64,000 bases of DNA, from the NCBI GenBank assembly GCA_964019135.1, contig OZ025263.1:22381639-22445638 (forward strand). Reading direction: 5' to 3'. Position 1 is the stretch's first letter. Every line of letters begins with the position of its first letter. Made by a program: the position numbers and the translations under genes. The notes under the pieces were generated by a model. The model saw nothing but the letters and a program-made list of their open reading frames with translations, had not been told where the DNA came from and searched no databases. The stretch comes from Arenicola marina (lineage: Eukaryota; Annelida; Polychaeta; Arenicolidae). Below are positions 10,701 to 24,076 of the stretch, piece after piece.

Positions 10701-12182
10701 TGCGTTTGGGTTCTTATCTGCATATATCCAGCAACATATATTTATTTATATATTATAAGTGCGGTTATTCATTTTCCACTTGAATCATGACGTATTTGGC
10801 AAGTTTTGACTTTTGTTAGATCTAGGCCTTGCAAATTCTCGGCTACGTACATCATGGCCTCCTTAGTAAAGGCACCTGCTTACACGAACTTCTCAAAAAA
10901 AAGGGGGCCGGGGTGGGAGGGGGGGGGGGTCGTATTCTTAAATCCCGAAGAATAAATGTCTTTATTCCCAGGTGAAATAGATAGATTAAGATTAAATAGA
11001 GAACTCCCCGCTTACAATGGAAGGGGCGGGTATACATAATAGAAATTTGCGATTTCCCAATTCACGGTTATTTAGTAATAAGATTCTCAATTGTCGATTA
11101 ATGGAAATCATTGATCACGGCAACCGGCTAATATCCCATTACCAGTTCACGAAGTATTATTTTCCTCATTCCCAGTTCACGGTGAAATGAAAAGCCCATT
11201 CCCGAGGGACTGAATATACCCCCCCCCCCCCCATAAAATCAGGCCCCGTGTAAGAATATATGTTATATAAAAAACTAAATTAATCCTCAAACATGCGACT
11301 TTAACAGTGCTTGACTCGTTCCTAAAAGGGGGGAGCTCCCCCACGGTACCCCCCCCCCCCCCACCTCTTTTTTTTTCCATGGTACAGCTGAGGGTGGCGT
11401 ATATGATGCTAAATATATTTCTTTCGGCTATGTTAAATACCTATAGCAGACGCCTCAGGGTGCGTGAAAAGTAGGCACATTTTAAATTTCTATACTTGCT
11501 TCATGTATGTTCAAAAGTAAAATGCTTGTAATTATGGTCGGAATTTAGAATTTCTGCAAGTGGATTATTATTTATATCTGACAAAACAGTTTATTGCCGC
11601 TTTCACGGCAAGGATAGGTATATGCCATGTGGATGGGGGTGGGGCGGGGGGCACCCTCTGTGAATCGCGAATCCCCAAGAGAGGATATAGTATCGAATCT
11701 TCTAGATGAGGACTGCTCAAAACTGCGGGCGCCAAAAAAAAAAAACTTAAAAGGTGATATATCGCGAATATCGAGGAATTCACGTGCAGACTGCATGCTG
11801 CAACAGATCCCGATAAATAGCGAGAAGGTCGTCGCGTTGAACCAGGAATTGTGCGGGTAACGTTCCACAATAATTAAAAGAAAGTCAGTAATAAAGTGGT
11901 TTCCCTGTTAAGTGAAAGTGTCGAAAGTTTGTATGGGCAAATATCAGATAAGGTCCCCTCCCTCGCGCTCCATGTGTCACTATCGAAGTGAGCGCGCCAC
12001 GTAGCGGTGATTGTGGAGAAGACTGGAGATCAGAAAACGAATGCTCCCGGACGCGGAAGTTGTCAACAAAAGAAGAGAAAGCACTTGAGGCGGTTGTTGA
12101 CTTGGTTAACCTGTTAACTGCTTGAGACTGTGAGCAACTGGATCGCAACTGACATTGCGAAAGAAGCAAAACCTTTATTACA
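10701..12182. other. Intergenic stretch and likely 5' flank of the DAZAP2-like gene
   Basis: No exon recognised. Poly-C and poly-G tracts occur near 10915-10930, 11219-11232 and 11349-11362. A GCGGAAGT motif at 12053-12060 resembles an ETS-family site, common in TATA-less promoters, and lies about 120 bases before the proposed start codon. No TATA box is evident close by. Transcription start is not determined. Confidence 0.4.
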
Positions 12183-15100
12183 ATGCCGTGGGGGAAGAAA
12201 AAAACGTCGGATCAAACTAAAAGCAAGGAAGGTTGGTGCCCCAAAATCTAAATTTAGGTCCTTTCTGGCACTGTGACTCAACTATTTAACTTCCTTTACG
12301 GATTTGCCTTTGCTATTGGCCTGAAAGTTCAGACGTTAGTCTTGACACTTTCAGGCTAAACTTCCTTAAGCAAGGCAATTAAGCCCTCCACTCCAGTCCA
12401 GCACACTAAACGCGCTTGTGGCGCTGTTCTGTGACAGCGCGTGTGTTTATTCTCAACCTGTTGAAGGTTTACGTTTACCTTTGACTTTGTTGAACAATCT
12501 TCAACATAAACCTGTGTAGTGTTGAGGAAAAACAAATGCCCTGATGATTAGGCTTGTCCCATATGAGACAGTTGTTGCTCCGCACAACAGTCTCATGTCC
12601 GCATGTAGAAAATGAGGGTGTAAGATTTGTTTTTGTGGGCGACTAAGTGTTGTTAACCGCACGATCCATCAAACCCTTGTCATTGTGTACTCTGATACCT
12701 TAACTTCATATTTACCACAAAACCCACATGCATATGAACTAACAAAGTTTCGCATTACTATCAAGTCGGTTGAAATGAGACTTACTTGTTGTTTATCGCG
12801 CCATTTCTTATTTGGTCATTCTTCACCAGCAGCTTTCGCCAGGTGGCGTTTCGCTTATTGCGTGTCAATGGCTGGGTGTATGAAGCGCCACCAACCGAAT
12901 GGTGCGATTTGAACGACATGCACGCATGCGCAGTTTCTCCACTAGGTGGGCAAGGTGGCGGACAGAACTGAGTTGTCCGCTGCTTCGAAAAATCAACAGA
13001 CGATATCGTTGTAATCACGGAGACTTCAACCAAAATAACAAGATAAGTTGTAAGATGCATACTTTTAGAAACTATTGCCATACCCCAAAAAGTTCTCGCC
13101 ATCAGCACTGCTTCTCGCCACGCGTGTTTGTAAAATGCCTCACAGGATTTAATAGACCGGACATGTGGCGTTGTTTCCCAACAACGTCACATGGGGCTAC
13201 AATTAGGCCTACCTGATTACATTTTTAACCCACATGAGTTTCATTTTCAACGTTACCCCACAGGCCACGCACTGACAGTGCTGCCCTGCAGAGCTGCATG
13301 CTGCATGCCAGATGATAGATATGACGTAGTCTGCTCCGATATGGGTCCAGTCACAGAACTCCAGCTAATGCGGCTTGCTTGCAGGCCTAGGAGATGACAT
13401 ACTGGACTAGTGCTTAGCAGTGGGTGCATTTCTATGGGCCAGCACCGTTAGGCTGCCTGGTCTAGCGTCACTATGACAGCAGCTAGCTTCGACCACCAAC
13501 CATCGGTCGGTTGGGGTGGAGCACAGGCACAGTAAATTGACTGACACAGAGAGGGGGGGGGGGAGGAGAAAGGGTCTCCACCGCCTACTAATAAACAAGA
13601 TTGTGTCACCCATAGGGTGAGATGACATAAAATGTAAAATCCAGATCATGTCTGCGGTCCACTACAATGACTTTGATCTTAACAGTTGACTGTGACTTTG
13701 ATCTGCGACCTACAAACCCCGTTAATGAACTTGCTCAGATATTGATGAGTAAATTTATCCAACAAAATGTTGCATTTTGTGGCCAGACATACCTTGAGAT
13801 CCAGATTTGACCATTCAAATTCGTATTTAAATAGCCTCTTAGATCTAGATTTGATACCTCAGATCTAGATTTGATACCTCAGATCAATATTGACCCCTCA
13901 GCTGCTCAGAACAAGCAGCTCAATAACTGTTGTTATAGTGAGCATCATCTCAATTGTTAAGCCCATCCCAAAAGTAAAAGTCGCTCTTCAGTTTCGCTCC
14001 CCAGTTCAATGATCTAACTCTGTAGACATCTGAAACCAAACTGCCCGTTTCTTCAGTTTGGTCTACATTTCTAGTTTCTACATCCCTACCGTGCAACATT
14101 AGTTTCATAGCAAACAACTCAATCATCCCACCACCCCAGCTTGACCCCCCGCCTTCCCCACAACAATACACTCGCACCGCAGCAGTCGGTACCGCATGCA
14201 ATCACCCAACGCCTCGCTGTTTGTTTTCATATGCAGATTAGAGAATCATCACGCTTTGTCATGATATAAGGCATGCAGTGGTGTGGGGGCCCTGACAGGG
14301 GATAGAGGTCGACCAGCTGTTCTTCATAGTCAATAGCTCTTGTAGAGTGCCATGTTCAAGTTGTACATGTGCAGCATCATTAAATGAAAACTGAACGTTA
14401 TGGTGACTTTCCCGATTTTTAGTCCCATCTACCAATGGTTAAGGAACAAACAAAAAAAGTCCTGTAACCTTGACCTTTGATGTACATACCCTGCTAACAA
14501 ACTTGACCGAGTCATGTCGAATACCTATCGATGGATAAAGTTACAGAACAAAATGTTTTGCGTTTTGCGACTTACAGAGCGTGCACACACACACACAGAC
14601 AAACCAACGTAGTGATAGATGCCGTAAAAACTTCATTCAATTTTACGTCATAACAAGTTTATTAGTAGGCGGTTCGTGAATTAAGGCTGGTTATCACTTT
14701 TTACAGCTCAGGTCAGCCATACAGCAGCCCCGGCTCAGATGGCTTATCCCAGCGCCCCTCCATCATATGGAGCACAACCCTATCATCAGCAAGGTGCTAC
14801 AGCTATGGGGACAGGTGAGTTCTTGATATGAATATATACACCAGGCATTTAATACTAGCGACACAGGTGCAAAGGTAGCGTGTGTTGGGATCACTGTCCT
14901 GTCTATTTTGTTCATTGTTATAAAACATGAATTTCTTAGGAGTTGCTTTCCAAGAGTATAAATGAGTTCGGCCCTCGTTAGTTTCCGCACCGTGAGTTTG
15001 GCCCTGCCTCTGCCCCATGCTTGGTGGTGGGTGGCGGCCAGTGACTGATTCGGTCCCCGCCTCGTGCTGCGGGTTTGGTGTCCGGGCAGTTATCCGCCCT

Positions 15101-16421
15101 CCTTCGGCCTGGGCGGGGGGTGGGAATGGGGGTCGTGTTCCCAGATCACAAAGAATACTGAAGTCACTGCCTGCAAGCCGCCCGCCACCACAGGCAGCAT
15201 GGGACTTAGGTGGGGGCCGAGTAGCCAGCGCGTATGAGAGTCATGTATCTGGGCTAGGGGCCGAGGTCACGGTGCCGAAACTAACAAGGGCCGAACTCAA
15301 TAGATAATGTATAAACATGTTAACATAAGAAAATTGTTATGTGTTTTTTTTCCAGGGGCTCAAGGCCAGTATCCAGGTGCACCACCGCCATATAAGACTC
15401 AGGTATAATTCATACTTTTTTTTTAATTTTCTGTGAAACATTGATGCATGTGTATATATAAGCTTGATGAATATGATCCAAATGAGAAAAAACACAGATT
15501 TTAAATGTTTTCTTAGTCCCTCCTAAAATGGAACATCAAAACTGAACTGAAGTCTTGTTAATATTGGACCATGTATTCATATCCTGATATTTTTATCCCA
15601 AACTTAAATCGTGATATGAACCAAAATATGGTTAACCGAATCTAGAACTCTGTCAGAGGCACATTCTATTTTACAACTTTCACTATGATGACTTTTGTGA
15701 TATTTAGAAGGTATGCGTCTTCATGTCTGTGTAGGGTTTACATTGCCATACATGACTGAATATTCATCAAGAAGAGAGAAACATAGCCTGGCTTTGTTGA
15801 ATGTTAATCAATAAAATTAAGGTCAGTGAGTTTTCTGAAGAAAATTGACAACTACATTAATAACATTTAAAACATTGACAGATTGCATTAAGGTTTTACA
15901 TTAAAGGCTAGATCTGTCTTGCATTGACATTGTTTGCCTGAAGATAAACCATGTGGAGCTTGATACTGGAACTGTGTTGTTTATTTCTTTGTAGGCGGGG
16001 GCACCAATGGGTTATCCTGCCGGAGCTCCTCCAAGTTACCCGGGCAACCCTCACCCGCAGGGATATGCGCAACCTCAGGGTTATGCCCCTCCCCAAGGCC
16101 AATTTTACCCTGCTGCTCCGCAACAACCGCCTACCACATATGTAGTCCAAGGTGGCTTTGACGCTGGGGCGAGGTTTGATGGTGCCGCACGGCCCAATAT
16201 ACCTGTAAGTATGCTGATGAAATGATATAAAAAAAACGTTTAAATTCATGAAGATGAAATAAAATATTGGTATATATTTTTATATTTATTTTTGGCATGA
16301 CGGCTAATTGGGTCGATAGAACGCTCGGGACATGGGGTTGGATGAAACATGCCTCGGGTGGAAGGACTCCATGGAAGCCATAACTACTCCACCCGCTTAC
16401 CAACTGAGCTAGGGAGGCTCC

Positions 16422-16457
<36 letters not shown>

Positions 16458-17100
16458 AAAAAGTATAAAAAAAAAACGTTTCCAGTCTATCTAATCATGT
16501 CTAACAAATACTGAATCACATATGAAATTCTTAAAACACCAAGACAGTATATTGTTTGAAAAGGAGTACATATCGTTACAAGAATGGAATGTTACATGGA
16601 TAGTCTCTGACTTAAAGCTACTAGGGAAAATTACAGAAACTAATAAATTAGCTGACTGAGGCCGGTCCTTTTTCCATGTCAGTGTCCGCAACATGGATTA
16701 TTGTAGTGAATGGTAAGCGTTAGTCATACGTGAGATATATACTAAATTAATTAAAAAGTAGATTCTTGAGAATTAATGTGCAGTTTGGCACTGGAATGAC
16801 ATTATGGCAGTAGTTTAGCATAAAATGCCTGGTTTCTATCTAATGTGACCATTAATAATAAGTTTTATTTCAGTCAGTAGTAGGGTCACACAATAAAGGG
16901 TGAACATTGAATGATGAACATTCGACTCAATGGTTTATTGCGCTAAGCGTTGATGTCGTGTTTGTTGTTAGCCTCCACCGCCAGGCCACGCTCCTAACGC
17001 CGCCCAGATGGCGATGCTCCAAGGTCAGAGCGTCATCGTCTCGCAGCAACCCAGCAACTTCATGACAGGAGGATCGGATGGTGGCTACGTCATGTTCTAG
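12183..17100 (+). CDS. DAZAP2: DAZ-associated protein 2-like, five exons
   Basis: Exons 12183-12231, 14707-14814, 15356-15402, 15995-16204 and 16972-17100 join in phase to give about 180 residues (human DAZAP2 is 168). The C-terminal half is diagnostic: VQGGFDAGARF, then NIPPPPPGHAPNAAQMAMLQG, ending GGSDGGYVMF. The N-terminal half is Pro/Gln/Tyr-rich with three PPxY-type motifs (two PPSY, one PPPY), which in known DAZAP2 bind WW-domain E3 ligases. DAZAP2 is a small adaptor in nucleus and cytoplasm linked to Wnt/TCF signalling, stress granules and HIPK2-p53 control. Exons 2-5 are firm. Exon 1 (MPWGKKK) is inferred from splice phase alone and has a weak donor, gttggt. AATAAA at 18191 could be a poly(A) signal, but closer variants exist. 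Confidence 0.88.
12232..14706. other. DAZAP2-like intron 1 with hairpins and small repeats
   Basis: Contains short perfect hairpins (GCCTGAAAGT with ACTTTCAGGC at 12320-12356; TGAGACAGTTGTTG with CAACAGTCTCA at 12561-12598). A roughly 21-bp repeat (AGATCTAGATTTGATACCTC) lies at 13838-13890. No extra coding exon is supported. Confidence 0.45.
13955..14640. repeat. Dispersed repeat, copy 1
   Basis: Two blocks, around 13990-14120 and 14385-14640, reappear in reverse-complement order at about 27290-27130 and 26800-26545. Shared sequence includes TTTCTAGTTTCTACAT and ACCAATGGTTAAGGAACA. There is a CA/GT run near 14587. Class of element unknown. Confidence 0.7.
14963..15299. mobile_element. MULE-type MITE in DAZAP2-like intron 2
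   Basis: 337 bases with about 33-base terminal inverted repeats beginning TGAGTTCGGCCCTCGTTAG. Left and right parts match the left and right ends of the MULE at 22430-24076, so this is a non-autonomous derivative. The target duplication is no longer clear. Confidence 0.8.
16293..16427 (-). mobile_element. tRNA-derived SINE fragment in DAZAP2-like intron 4
   Basis: On the minus strand it begins GGGAGCCTCCCTAGCTCAG, then TTGGTAAGCGGGTGGAG, an A-box-like start. The downstream part resembles the other tRNA SINEs here (ATGTTTCATCCAACCCCATG). Degraded, with no functional cloverleaf. A (TA)n run lies at 16428-16453. Confidence 0.55.
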
Positions 17101-20100
17101 GCGCTGATTCATCACTGACGCCAGTCCCATTACTGTTAACACTGATGCATGAGGACGTGATACATCCTGCATAAGATGTCAAACCTGGTATTACCATGGC
17201 GAATCTGAGGGTGACCATGTGCTAATGATGTCATCGATGACGTCATAATTGGAGGATTTATATATTATATTGAGGTCATTCGTTATTATTAAATCGTTCA
17301 ATGGATACGTTGTGCATACATCTATGCCAATATCTAGAACTGTCTGTTGGTGTACATGCTACCAGTACAGGATGTCCGTACCGGGTTAGGTCTAACTTTC
17401 CTTCCTTGCGAAACAACTCTGTAAAGGACGATTTGATTGAGTTATAATTGATTGTGACGTCACCACGACTTTTAAAACAAGGTCACCTATGAGAGTGAGA
17501 ATACCGCGGTCTATGTTATTGTTGTACACCGTACTGCCTTGAATACATAATGCGTTATTATTTTGGATAAATACTTTATCAAATATTTACAATTAATTTC
17601 CTTTCAAAAATGTAGTTTAAACCATACACGCAAGATGTGATTTTTCTATAATTGTATGTACAATAGTGTTTATAATATAAATGCCTTTTTATCGCACTTA
17701 TTCACTGATCACCATTAAATGGTGAATGGACTCCCAATTTGGTAGCTTCATGGTAAGGTAATGGTAATTGCCAGGCCGTCCTATTTCTAGATCATTGTTC
17801 GGACAGAGGTCAGGCAGGTTATTAATTACCAGTACGTCTGAAAAAGGTGATGACATAATATATAGTACCATCCTCCATCCTTGAGAATGTTTTTAATTAT
17901 TTTGTGTTATGTGTATATATTATCCCCGCGCCCTTATATTTAACTGTTGCAAGTTATATCTGCAACGACTATTCATCAAAAGACTGATAAATATTTTATG
18001 ATACTGACGTTTATTCATGTATTAATTTCATTACCAAATGTTTCATACACCACACATATAGTTATAAAAATTTTGGTATAAAAATAGAACGAATATCAAC
18101 AATGTTAGGTCATAGCGAGCTGAAGAATAAGTGTATGGTAATGTCTTAAGTCTTAACTGCACTAGAGAAATTACGATTCTCAGGGAAATGAATAAAACCA
18201 AAGTAAAATTCGTAGTAAAGAGTCCCTGAATAATGGCTGGTTTAGATTAGGTTAAGCAAATGGATGTAATTTATTTATCGAGGGGTTCATTTTCTTTCTT
18301 ATCGCGGCTTGAACCGTTCATATGCAAATGTGTTATTACGCAGGATAAAGACGCACATCTTATATCAGAAAGAATAGGTTAACCTTCGATATTTCTACTT
18401 GAATCTTGGAAATGTTCCATTCCAAATAAATGTAGTGCTATGGATTACATTTTCCTGCAGGTAATTAATATCCTAAGTAATCTAATTGCCCTGTCTGCCA
18501 AAATGTGTTAGCCTCACTCATTCTTTGCGTGATAATTAACTATATTTACGTCTTAATCAAGATATAGCTGTACTTTTTCAGTTCTGGTGTCTGTTTTGTC
18601 GAATTGTTTACTCGCAATTAATCTGTCTCGTGTTAGCGACTTAATACACAATAATGCTATAAATGATTTAAGTGGAGGAAAATCAATTAGGTTGCCACGA
18701 ATAACAGATAATAATCTAAGTCTAAGATCAGTCCTCTTAGTTGTGTATGTCGCCAAAATATTTGAACTTTAATCGTTTCATATATTCTAATACATGTTAT
18801 TCAGAAAGTATATATTATTTTAATTACCTATTTACCAAAAATGTAACTCCTGTGTGATGTATGATCGACGGCACTACTGTAACGGGTCACACGAGAATAC
18901 ACACGTGTTGAAGATTGTAAGGAACTGATAAATTTCCCACTTGTCAAATTTATCGTCTTATTTTGCGTTTTTTTTTTTACTTCACTCATGAAATACGATT
19001 TGGAACAGGATACATATGTAGTCTATCGATCGGTGATACAAGGTTGAATATGTAATTGGGATTACTTAATTAGAACTTTAAGAACTTTGGTATCACCAGA
19101 AATGCAATTACAAAAGTGAATCCCTTCCAAATTTAGGCTGTGCATTTATTTCGAAAAGTTAACTGTCACCTTTTTGCTACGCCCGATGTTCGCGCATGAA
19201 TACTCCCTTCAGTTCGCTGTTCTCACCTTTCGGGCGTACGTACCTTGGTCCATATCATATTAATTTTTCATACTCTTGTAAGTATCGACAATACATCATG
19301 GCCAAGATTTCAGTAAATAGGTCTTTTATCACACGGTTTGTTGTTTTTGATTGCTATATCTGTGATACCTTTGTACAAATTGAAATAAATCGATGGTCGT
19401 TAAAAGCGGACTATGATCAATATGTTTTCCATTTTATGTTAAATTACTTAGTTTGTTACAATAATATCCTATGGTTATATTAAAAATCCAATTGCGCCAT
19501 TTTTTTGTCAAAAGAGCCGTAATGATTATCCTGCATGTACGAATTGCTCAGTTCATATCATTATTATATTATTTTTGTAAGGATTCAATGTACCTTATAC
19601 CAAACCTGTTATATGAGTAATGACGTATTGAAGACGTCATCGACCTGTATTTTAGGGTTCGGCAGACGATGTGCATCAAATTAAGCTTCATGCAGCTGCA
19701 TGGGGTGACTCATTAACACGTCTGTCCATCCCGGTGAAGGCAAGGCTGCAATAAAAAGTAATGAAACACGTTTATTTACCAAAATGGTACATCAATTAAG
19801 GAGAAAGAACTGTTTTAACAGTGTTGTACGTCTGTTAGAAAAAACGTCAAGACCATATGTACACGCGGCCTGCGACACGATCTATCGTACAGTGCACCAC
19901 GATTATTTGCCATTAACCGAAGTTGACGACTTTGACGACATTATTTTGACCTGCTCAATCGATCAAACAGTCTGTAATCATCTTCTGTTTGGTTCTGTCT
20001 AACACTGAATGGTGGATGTCAGATTCTAAGTTGAAAAACTATTCGAATATTCGCCGTGTATGGCCTCCCTATCGTTTGGCCATGATCGTATAGTGAAGCC

Positions 20101-20633
20101 GTATTTTTGGTGCCTGCACTCTACAGGCGACAGCGGCATCTCATATGTTATTACGTCTCGCACCACAGCGAGGGACAAACAACCCAGGAACAAATTTAAG
20201 GGATTAGACATATTTCATTGTACACAAAACTAACTTTCATGCATGTTGCAATGAATTTTACATAATTCGAATCTCAAGTTCTATCACCTCCATAATCCAA
20301 GAGAGGACCTGAACAGTTCACAGTTTGCAGGGGAGTAAGATTATGCGCAGTTCTTTGATTATGAACATGATCGGACTGATCACTTGTTTTATTCAAACAT
20401 GCCACACGTTGCTCAATGCCAACCTCCCGGACGCAAAGAATAACAAAGTAAGCAAGTGTTTTTTGGTGCAGACTGTTAATCCGGCGATGACAACAAAACT
20501 TTAGATGTGTTACGTGTTAGCTTATAGCGCATTACTTGCCTCCATGCATATGCCAGCCAACAACGCCGGAGTTTGGCCTTGAAAGTTGCAATTATCCGAA
20601 GCTCCCGCCCATTTTCAGATAAATGTGTGTTGT
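17101..20633. other. 3' UTR and intergenic stretch after the DAZAP2-like gene
   Basis: AT-rich. The 3' UTR of the DAZAP2-like gene begins here, with candidate poly(A) signals AATAAA at 18191 and near 18425. A ribbon of short frames (for example 95 codons at 19196) shows no family resemblance. No second gene is supported. Confidence 0.5.
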
Positions 20634-20924
20634 GATTAAGCGAAATTTACGATTAACCGAAGTTGCGATTAACCAAAGGGTCAATTAACCGAAGTTGCGA
20701 TTATCCAAAGTTGCGATTAACCGAAGTTGCGATTAACCGAAGTTGCGATTATAACCGAAGTTGCGACTAACCTGCGTTGCAACCGGAATTAACTGATGTT
20801 GCCATTAACCGAATTTGCAATTAACCGAAGCTGCGATTAACAGAAATTGTTAACTATAGAAAATGGCGTTTGGATTTGAGAATGGTTGCGATTAAGCAGA
20901 AGTTGCGATTAACCGAATTAAGTG
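20634..20924. repeat. Degenerate 16-17 bp tandem repeat
   Basis: Repeats of GCGATTAACCGAAGTT with many substitutions, roughly 15 copies. No coding potential. Confidence 0.8.
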
Positions 20925-22429
20925 CGATTACTGAGTGGCGTGCAAATGTATGCCTTCATCGCATCCAGGGTATGCAGCCCCCTCCCTATAAATTGAACCT
21001 CCAGAATCAAACTTGTGAAAACGTACTAGCTGAGCATTGGTACAGCTACTAATAATACGCATTTGTAGTAATAATAATACCTGTGCATCACACCCCACCT
21101 CCGACCCTTTTTGGGTTGCCCCCGCTTGGTTGTAGTAAGACTACGTATAGGAGCCTTTTCCGGATAGGATACGTAAGCTGCCCCCCATAATATTAATTAA
21201 ACATGCTTGATCGGTCCTTGCTGAGTAATCATAAAATATGATACGGCATGCCTATAAACCATGTAGAGATGTGGTGGGCAGAAAGCGCTGGCAGGGGCTA
21301 GAATTGTATACTTTATAGTATATATACATATGTGCAGTTTTTCGTGCCGTCCTCGCTGGGCCAAAGAGGCTGGGCGCCGCCGGTGCCACCGCTGCTGCCA
21401 TCTAGTGTCAGGCAAAGGAATGAACGTATTGCCGAACTCGAGTCAAAGTCCTAATTAGGCCGCTTGGGGTCACTTGACGAAACTGAGATTCATACGCCAT
21501 ATTGAGCTTGTCTTACACTTCAGCCAACTATGATTTATAAGCATATTGTTTCGGTTAGAAATGAATATAGTAACGTGATTTATTATAACCGTGGTGAAGC
21601 TATACTCTCAAATACAAATATATCTCTATTTTTCTAAGGAACTACATTCTGAGCGGTGTAATACAGAGTTCACAGGAGGGAGTTTTCATCATGGCCGATA
21701 GATGATAACTCTTTGAACAAGGAGTGTAACATCAATAAACATACCAATTAAAATGAATTCAGATCACCCTGGTCCACATTATGACTAGAATTGGAAAAGA
21801 GGAAGATTCGAGTTTGTTAAGCGCATATTATAAATAGCTTAGCAAAGGATTTGATCAAGGAATCGGCCATCGGAAAACAACCAGGTGAGCGATAATTTCT
21901 CCTCCCACCTCCAATAAACGCTGGCAAGTGGCAGCAAACGCGAATGGCACACATTCTGTCAAACACTCTCTTGTCAAACGAGACCGGGTAAGCTTAGTGA
22001 CTTTATCACTTTGATGAAGTACCATTTTTGTTTCGTTTTGATTGAGTACTAAGGTTAATTTGCATTGCCGATATTCGTATGCAGTTGCTGCATTCTTAAA
22101 ATGAAACCCTTTGGCTTTGGCCTTTCTTCTGGCAGATTTTACAATTAAGCTACAGACAGTTAAACAGGCTCAAAGTTGGCATTCGCACAGCCAATGGCAT
22201 TCGATCTAACTGCCTAACACAGTAACAGCCTAATGTGGGCTAATCTAGACTAGAGTCAGCAATAGTCCGTAGACTGCTTGGCTTACTCAGTTACCAAGTT
22301 ACTGGCTTTGTACATTGGCATTGCTAATGCTAGAGCCTGATTGAATTGTGTACTTATAGCCTATAGGCGTTATAGGCCTATATATATATATTACAATAGC
22401 CTGCCCTTGGTCTTGGAGGTGAATTACGT
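20925..22429. other. Intergenic stretch, nothing recognised
   Basis: No domain-bearing frame, RNA gene or clear mobile element seen. Confidence 0.4.
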
Positions 22430-22923
22430 TGAGTTAGGCCCTCGTTAGTTTCGGCACCGTGAGTTCGGCCCCCGCCACGGCTCCATGCTTGGTGGCTGGC
22501 AGCTCGCGGGTAGTATGGACAGTGACTTCGGCCCCTGCCTCGGCCTCATGCTTGGTGGGGGTGGCGGCCGGCGGCCAGTGACTGATTCGGTCCTCGCCTC
22601 AGGCTGCGTGTTGCCCGGGCAGTTATTTGCCCTCCCTCGGCCTGGGTGGGGGGTGGGAGTGGGGGTTGTGTTCCCATATCACAAAGAATACATTTTTCTA
22701 TGAATTGATGGAATGAAAAAAAAAAATATGGATATAGTCTATATATAAGTTTGGGGGAATGTAATAAATAATATTACTCAGCCTAAACAAAACATATTAT
22801 TCAACCTGAAAAATATGCTAGATCTAGATATTGCATCTAGGCTTAAAGGCTTAAGGCCTTTTGTAACATTTTACTCATACTAAAATTAGGGTGAGAATTG
22901 AATATGTTGGTGTAATATAGGTG

Positions 22924-23160
22924 TTTACTCAGCCCAACAAATGGTGTCAATTGCATTTGATGATCTGTTTCTCTTTGTACATTAATTGTACTCCAGCTAA
23001 CAAAAGGATGTGTGAATTGAATATATGGGCAGTGTCACATTTTACTCAGCCCAACAAATGGTGTCAATTGCATTTGATGATCTGTTGCTCTTTGTACATT
23101 AATTGTACTCCAGCTAACAAAAGGATGTGTGAATTGAATATATGGGCAGTGTCACATTTT
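22924..23160. repeat. 117-bp tandem duplication inside the MULE
   Basis: Two nearly identical 117-base units containing CAGCCCAACAAATGGTGTCA and GGATGTGTGAATTGAATATA, followed by a decayed partial third to about 23250. A multiple of three, so the frame stays open across it. Confidence 0.85.
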
Positions 23161-23397
23161 ACTTAAAATAGTGTCAATTGCATCTGTTGCCCTTTTACAT
23201 TTTACTCAAGCTAAGAAAAGGTGTAAATTTAATATGTGGGCTGTGTGGTGTGGTGGATATAAAAGCACAACTGTGCCATATGCCATCATTATCACTTTCA
23301 AAATTCGATATGGCTGGTCCCCCGTTAAAAGAAACCCAGGAAATCACCACAATACCCATGCACCCAGTGTCATGTCAGTGCCTTGTGTCAGGGAGAA

Positions 23398-23880
23398 AAA
23401 AAGAGGGATTATAAGGCAGTATTTGAGGCGCTGAAGGATATCCTCCCTGCTACGCCAAGGATGGAACGATTCGTAATGGACATTCAACGGGCAACGTGGA
23501 AGGCAGCGAAATCAGCATTCCCAGAGGCTGACATTCATGGCTGCGTGTTCCACTGGGTGCACAAGCAGTATGGAAAAAGATACAAGAAAAGGGTCTGCAG
23601 ACTACGTACACCAAAGACGTCGAAGCGCACTTTTACGTTCGTAAGCTGATGGCCCTTTCATTCCTCCCTGCATCTAACATCCCAGGGGTGTTTGCCACAT
23701 TGGCCCAAGACGCAACACCCGGACCACTCCAAGACATCGTAGATTACATTGGTGCCACTTGGATAAATAGCAGTCTCTGCATATGGTCCCCTGCCTCTTG
23801 GTGTGTGCGCTCTAATAACGACGCAGAAGGATATCACAACAGACTCAACCACCGTGGCAAGGCCAACTTATCCTTCTACT
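23398..23880 (+). pseudogene. MULE transposase fragment, frameshifted
   Basis: Around 23400-23590 the frame reads like the MULE transposase domain: MDIQRATWKAAKSAFPEA, then CVFHWVHKQYGK, matching the family pattern of a conserved Asp region followed by CxFHW. The frame then breaks near 23590-23597. A second frame up to about 23880 continues with similarity, including SNNDAEGYHNRLN, which resembles the conserved NNxxEGxHNRLN segment. The N-terminal zinc-binding part is missing, so it is inactive. Its place between MULE-type inverted repeats supports the call. Confidence 0.7.
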
Positions 23881-24076
23881 TCGATTTAATGGTGGTGGTG
23901 CCATGCATCTGCTGAAAACGTGTTCTCGACTCGAGTCACTGCATGCCTGCTAGCCGCCACCACGGGCAGCATGGGGCCGAGACGGGGGGGCCTAAGTCAC
24001 TGCCTGCGAGCCGCCCGCCACCACGGGCAGCATGGGGCCGAAGTCACGGTGCCGAAACTAACGAGGGCCGAACTCA

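Larger units (their letters stand above)
22430..24076 (+). mobile_element. Degraded Mutator-like (MULE) DNA transposon
   Basis: Left end TGAGTTAGGCCCTCGTTAG and right end CTAACGAGGGCCGAACTCA form terminal inverted repeats. Subterminal GC-rich blocks (CCATGCTTGGTGG-type left, GGGCAGCATGGGGCC right) extend the inverted ends. The interior holds a broken MULE transposase segment (23398-23880) and a 117-bp tandem duplication (22924-23160). A smaller relative sits at 14963-15299. No clean target duplication was found. Confidence 0.75.

Noticed and set aside
19196..19483. 95-codon ORF as a gene
   Set aside because: AT-rich, no motif, no splice or neighbour support.
22921..23166. 81-codon repetitive ORF as a protein
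   Set aside because: Two 117-bp tandem units inside a decayed MULE; in-frame only because 117 is a multiple of three.
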